DNA of 34,197 bases. Source: Paracoccaceae bacterium. GTDB taxonomy: Bacteria; Pseudomonadota; Alphaproteobacteria; Rhodobacterales; Rhodobacteraceae. Under the pieces are notes generated by a model. It was not told where the DNA came from, searched no databases, and saw only the letters and a list, made by a program, of their open reading frames with translations. The position numbers and the translations under genes were made by a program. Below are positions 31,774 through 34,197 of this stretch, piece by piece. Location: positions 1 to 34,197 of the forward strand of contig JALEGX010000025.1 of NCBI GenBank assembly GCA_022763485.1, given 5' to 3'. Each line of letters begins with the position of its first letter. Positions within the stretch are counted from its first letter, which is position 1.

Positions 31774-32595
31774 ATGCGTCATTCCCTGCCACTTGCACCG
31801 CAGTTCTATGTAACGGCCCCGCAGCCCTGTCCCTATCTGGAAGGACGTATGGAGCGGAAGCTGTTCACCGCCTTGCAGGGCGAGAACGCGGAACAACTGA
31901 ATGATGCCCTGTCTCAGCAAGGGTTCCGCCGCTCCCAGAACGTGCTCTACCGGCCCTCCTGTGCCGAATGTTCGGCCTGCCTGTCCGCGCGCATCCGGGT
32001 CGCGGATTTCCGCCTGTCACGCAGCCAGAAACGCACCCTGAAGCGCAACGCCCACCTGAGCCGCCGCGCCAGCTCCCCCTGGGCCACCGAGGAACAGTTT
32101 TCGCTGTTTCGCCGCTATCTGGACACGCGGCACGCCGACGGTGGCATGGCGGATATGGACGTCTTCGAATTTGCCGCCATGATCGAGGAAACCCCGATCC
32201 GCAGCCGGGTGATCGAATACACTGACATCACCACTGGCGAGCTGACGGCCGTCTCGCTGACGGACGTGCTGGAAGACGGGCTGAGCATGGTCTACTCGTT
32301 CTACGCCCCCGACCTGCAGCCACAGTCGCTGGGCACCTTCATGATCCTGGATCATGTCCAGATCGCGCTGGAGGCGGGCCTGCCCTATGTCTATCTGGGC
32401 TACTGGGTCCCGGGCAGCCCCAAGATGGGGTACAAGGCCAACTTTTCGGGGCTGGAAGTTTACACTCAGGGCGCCTGGCAGCCGATGGATAACCCAGCCG
32501 CGTTCGAGGCCGCAACCCATCCCCTGTCCACCGACCCGATTGCCGAACAGGTCGCCAATATCTCGCTCCCGGACAAGCGCAGCTACCGCAAGTAA
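31774..32595 (+). CDS. bpt: Aspartate/glutamate leucyltransferase (Bpt, ATE-like)
   Basis: A 273-residue Bpt, which attaches leucine from Leu-tRNA to proteins with N-terminal Asp or Glu and so marks them for ClpAP via ClpS (N-degron pathway). The N-terminal PCPYLEGR and [17 protein letters not shown] (Cys at about 64-70) match the ATE/Bpt N-domain. [36 protein letters not shown] near residue 188 is the conserved C-domain. The ribosome site is weak (GGGCCC just ahead). It is convergent with the TRAP gene, with a shared terminator between them. Confidence 0.93.
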   Translation: MRHSLPLAPQFYVTAPQPCPYLEGRMERKLFTALQGENAEQLNDALSQQGFRRSQNVLYRPSCAECSACLSARIRVADFRLSRSQKRTLKRNAHLSRRASSPWATEEQFSLFRRYLDTRHADGGMADMDVFEFAAMIEETPIRSRVIEYTDITTGELTAVSLTDVLEDGLSMVYSFYAPDLQPQSLGTFMILDHVQIALEAGLPYVYLGYWVPGSPKMGYKANFSGLEVYTQGAWQPMDNPAAFEAATHPLSTDPIAEQVANISLPDKRSYRK

Positions 32596-32732
32596 TGCGG
32601 ACCATCCGAGCGGGCGCCCCTTCCCCCATCACGTCGTATAACCGGCTCTGTCGCGGACAGTGGTCGCAGCGATGGCTGTTGCGTGCCCGCCCGATAGCAT
32701 AGCTTCACCTTCCCCTCATAACCCCCTGAGCC

Positions 32733-32765
32733 AAAAGAAAAGGCCCCCAGGAAACCGGGGGCCTT
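32733..32765 (-). terminator. Terminator of the TRAP gene, possibly bidirectional
   Basis: AAGGCCCCC (32740-32748) pairs with GGGGGCCTT (32757-32765), 8-base loop. On the minus strand a T-rich run follows (complement of 32733-32741). On the plus strand TTAAGTTT follows, so it may also stop bpt. Confidence 0.85.
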
Positions 32766-32788
32766 AAGTTTCAATGCTCAGGTCAGGA

Positions 32789-34197
32789 TCACTTGGGGAT
32801 CAGGTCCGGCACGATCGTCACGATCGTCGGGAAGAACCACAATATACCCAGCCCCACGACCTGGATCAGCACAAAGGGGATGATCCCGCGGTAGATGTGC
32901 CCGGTCGTGACCTCTTTGGGCGCCACGCCCCTGAGATAGAAGAGCGCAAACCCGAACGGGGGCGTCAGGAACGACGTCTGCAGGTTCACCGCCACCATGA
33001 TCGTCACCCATTTGGGATCGAAGGATCCGCCGTAGATGACCGGGCCAACAATCGGGATCACGATGTAGATGATTTCCAGGAAGTCGAGCACGAAGCCCAG
33101 CACGAAGAGCACCAGCATCACGATCAGGAACACCGTGAACTCATTGTCGAAGCTCTTCAGGAACTGCTGGATGTAATGCTCGCCCCCGAAGGAGATCACC
33201 ACGAGGTTCAGCAGCTGCGAGCCGATCAGGATGGTAAACACCATCGACGTCACTTTTGCCGTTTCCCGCACAACCGGTGTCAGGACCCCACCCGCAAAGA
33301 GCACCCAGCAGCCATACAGCAGGCCAAAGAGCGCATAGAGGTAGGTGCCATAGGCGAACAGGAAGGCAATCCAGCTTTCCACGCTGACGCTGGGCTGGTT
33401 GATGCGCAGGTCAAAGTTCACACCGATCAGGATGCAGATGATGATCGCGAAGGTCGACCAGATGATGACATTGCCCGAGCGGCCCTGATCCTGAAGCTTG
33501 CGATAGGCCGCCAGCATGATGGCCCCACCTGCCCCAAGCGCCGCAGCGGGCGTCGGGTTGGTGATGCCGCCCAGGATCGATCCAAGCACCGCGATGATCA
33601 GAACCAGCGGTGGGAACACCACGCGGATCAGCTCATTCTGCGTTGCCCGGATCGCGGCCTGCTTACAGCCGTAAAGCGCCATCGCGAACGGGATCGCCAG
33701 GATCAGAACAGTTGCGCCTGCGCTGGTTGTCGGAGCCACGAACAGGATGTCCCCGATCGCCAACAGGACCACGCCCAACGCGCCAACCATCAGCGGAACC
33801 GGGTTGGACGACGGGGAAATCCCGCGGCCCAGCGACAAGGTCAGACCCAGCAGAACGATGAACACGGTCACACCGGTGCCGATCGGAGCCGCAGCCGCGA
33901 TCTTGGCCGCCTTGGCCGCAACCAGCTCGTCCTCGGTCAGCTTGGTGGCTTCCGCCACGCCGCCCGCCGCATCGATGGCTTTCTGTTCCTCAACCGCTGC
34001 GTCCCATGCGCTCTGACCATGCAGGTCAATCATCGACGCCTGGCATTCCGCCGACACATTGGTGCGCAGGCTTGCGGTTTCCCCAGCTTCCGAGAAGGCC
34101 GAAACGTTGACATCCTGGCTGCCGATCAGACCGACATTGGCCAGCAGGAACGCCCCGCCGATCAGACCGATCGGAACCGCCAGGAACCAGGTCAGAC
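32789..34197 (-). CDS. TRAP transporter large permease subunit, C-terminal part (cut by window edge)
   Basis: The last 469 or so residues of a DctM-type large membrane subunit of a TRAP transporter, which imports organic acids with a binding protein and sodium. At least ten hydrophobic segments are visible. The DctM motif region ILGGITNPTPAAALGAGGAI and the C-terminal NLQTSFLTPPFGFALFYLRG are characteristic. The frame stays open to the right edge, where a further helix (LTWFLAVPIGLIGGAFLLA) can be read. An acidic/Ala-rich extramembrane stretch lies near the first third, and a long central insertion of extra helices makes this a long-type DctM. The substrate is unknown, as the binding-protein gene is outside the window. 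Confidence 0.92.
   Translation of the reverse strand, partial: LTWFLAVPIGLIGGAFLLANVGLIGSQDVNVSAFSEAGETASLRTNVSAECQASMIDLHGQSAWDAAVEEQKAIDAAGGVAEATKLTEDELVAAKAAKIAAAAPIGTGVTVFIVLLGLTLSLGRGISPSSNPVPLMVGALGVVLLAIGDILFVAPTTSAGATVLILAIPFAMALYGCKQAAIRATQNELIRVVFPPLVLIIAVLGSILGGITNPTPAAALGAGGAIMLAAYRKLQDQGRSGNVIIWSTFAIIICILIGVNFDLRINQPSVSVESWIAFLFAYGTYLYALFGLLYGCWVLFAGGVLTPVVRETAKVTSMVFTILIGSQLLNLVVISFGGEHYIQQFLKSFDNEFTVFLIVMLVLFVLGFVLDFLEIIYIVIPIVGPVIYGGSFDPKWVTIMVAVNLQTSFLTPPFGFALFYLRGVAPKEVTTGHIYRGIIPFVLIQVVGLGILWFFPTIVTIVPDLIPK

Overview
The window is chromosomal DNA from a GC-rich alphaproteobacterium, most likely a marine roseobacter (Rhodobacteraceae). This rests on the fused indolepyruvate:ferredoxin oxidoreductase, small-type PurL, a bolA-grxD cluster, a long TRAP large permease, a GTTC-N7-GTTC type SOS box, and typical roseobacter housekeeping proteins. 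No plasmid, phage, CRISPR, rRNA, intact tRNA or insertion sequence was recognised. Most of the window is core genome; the novelty is mainly in non-coding and regulatory sequence.

Layout. 1-5.7 kb (minus): a fused IorAB-type oxidoreductase, a lysophospholipid-type acyltransferase, murI and the start of argC. A divergent LysR gene (5.85 kb) shares a control region holding two palindromes. 6.76-7.23 kb is a long non-coding stretch with a predicted LysR-controlled small RNA. 7.2-12.8 kb (plus): purL, an AllA-like protein, a GNAT acetyltransferase, bolA, two small membrane proteins (one of 48 residues), grxD and an HSL-type hydrolase. 12.9-14.0 kb (minus): zapA coupled to a coiled-coil gene. 14.26-16.28 kb (plus): tkt. 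16.3-19.2 kb (minus): an ICL/PEP-mutase family gene behind an SOS box, a thioesterase-fold protein and a DUF808 membrane protein. 19.36-20.6 kb (plus): gap and a 47-residue membrane protein. 20.6-23.6 kb (minus): an exported hydrolase, coaD, a CBS protein and a second LysR gene. 23.7-29.7 kb (plus): mmsA, a small conserved protein, a Tat-type L,D-transpeptidase, cysK, a YbdK-like ligase and a secreted trypsin-like protease. 29.8-32.6 kb (plus): DUF1330, a 630-bp non-coding region, a DUF2852/RDD membrane pair and bpt. 32.8 kb to the end (minus): a TRAP large permease cut by the window edge.

Working together: tkt and gap are central carbon genes, and gap carries LacI-type operator-like repeats and a GapB-like cofactor pocket. 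BolA and GrxD are known iron-sulfur partners. CysK and the GCS2-family ligase both touch cysteine or gamma-glutamyl chemistry. MmsA with its divergent LysR is a catabolic unit for valine or inositol. DUF2852/RDD sit behind a heat-shock-like promoter flanked by two matching 19-bp palindromes.

All family calls come from reading protein motifs by eye; no database search was possible. Regulatory sites are predictions from sequence symmetry and known consensus motifs.
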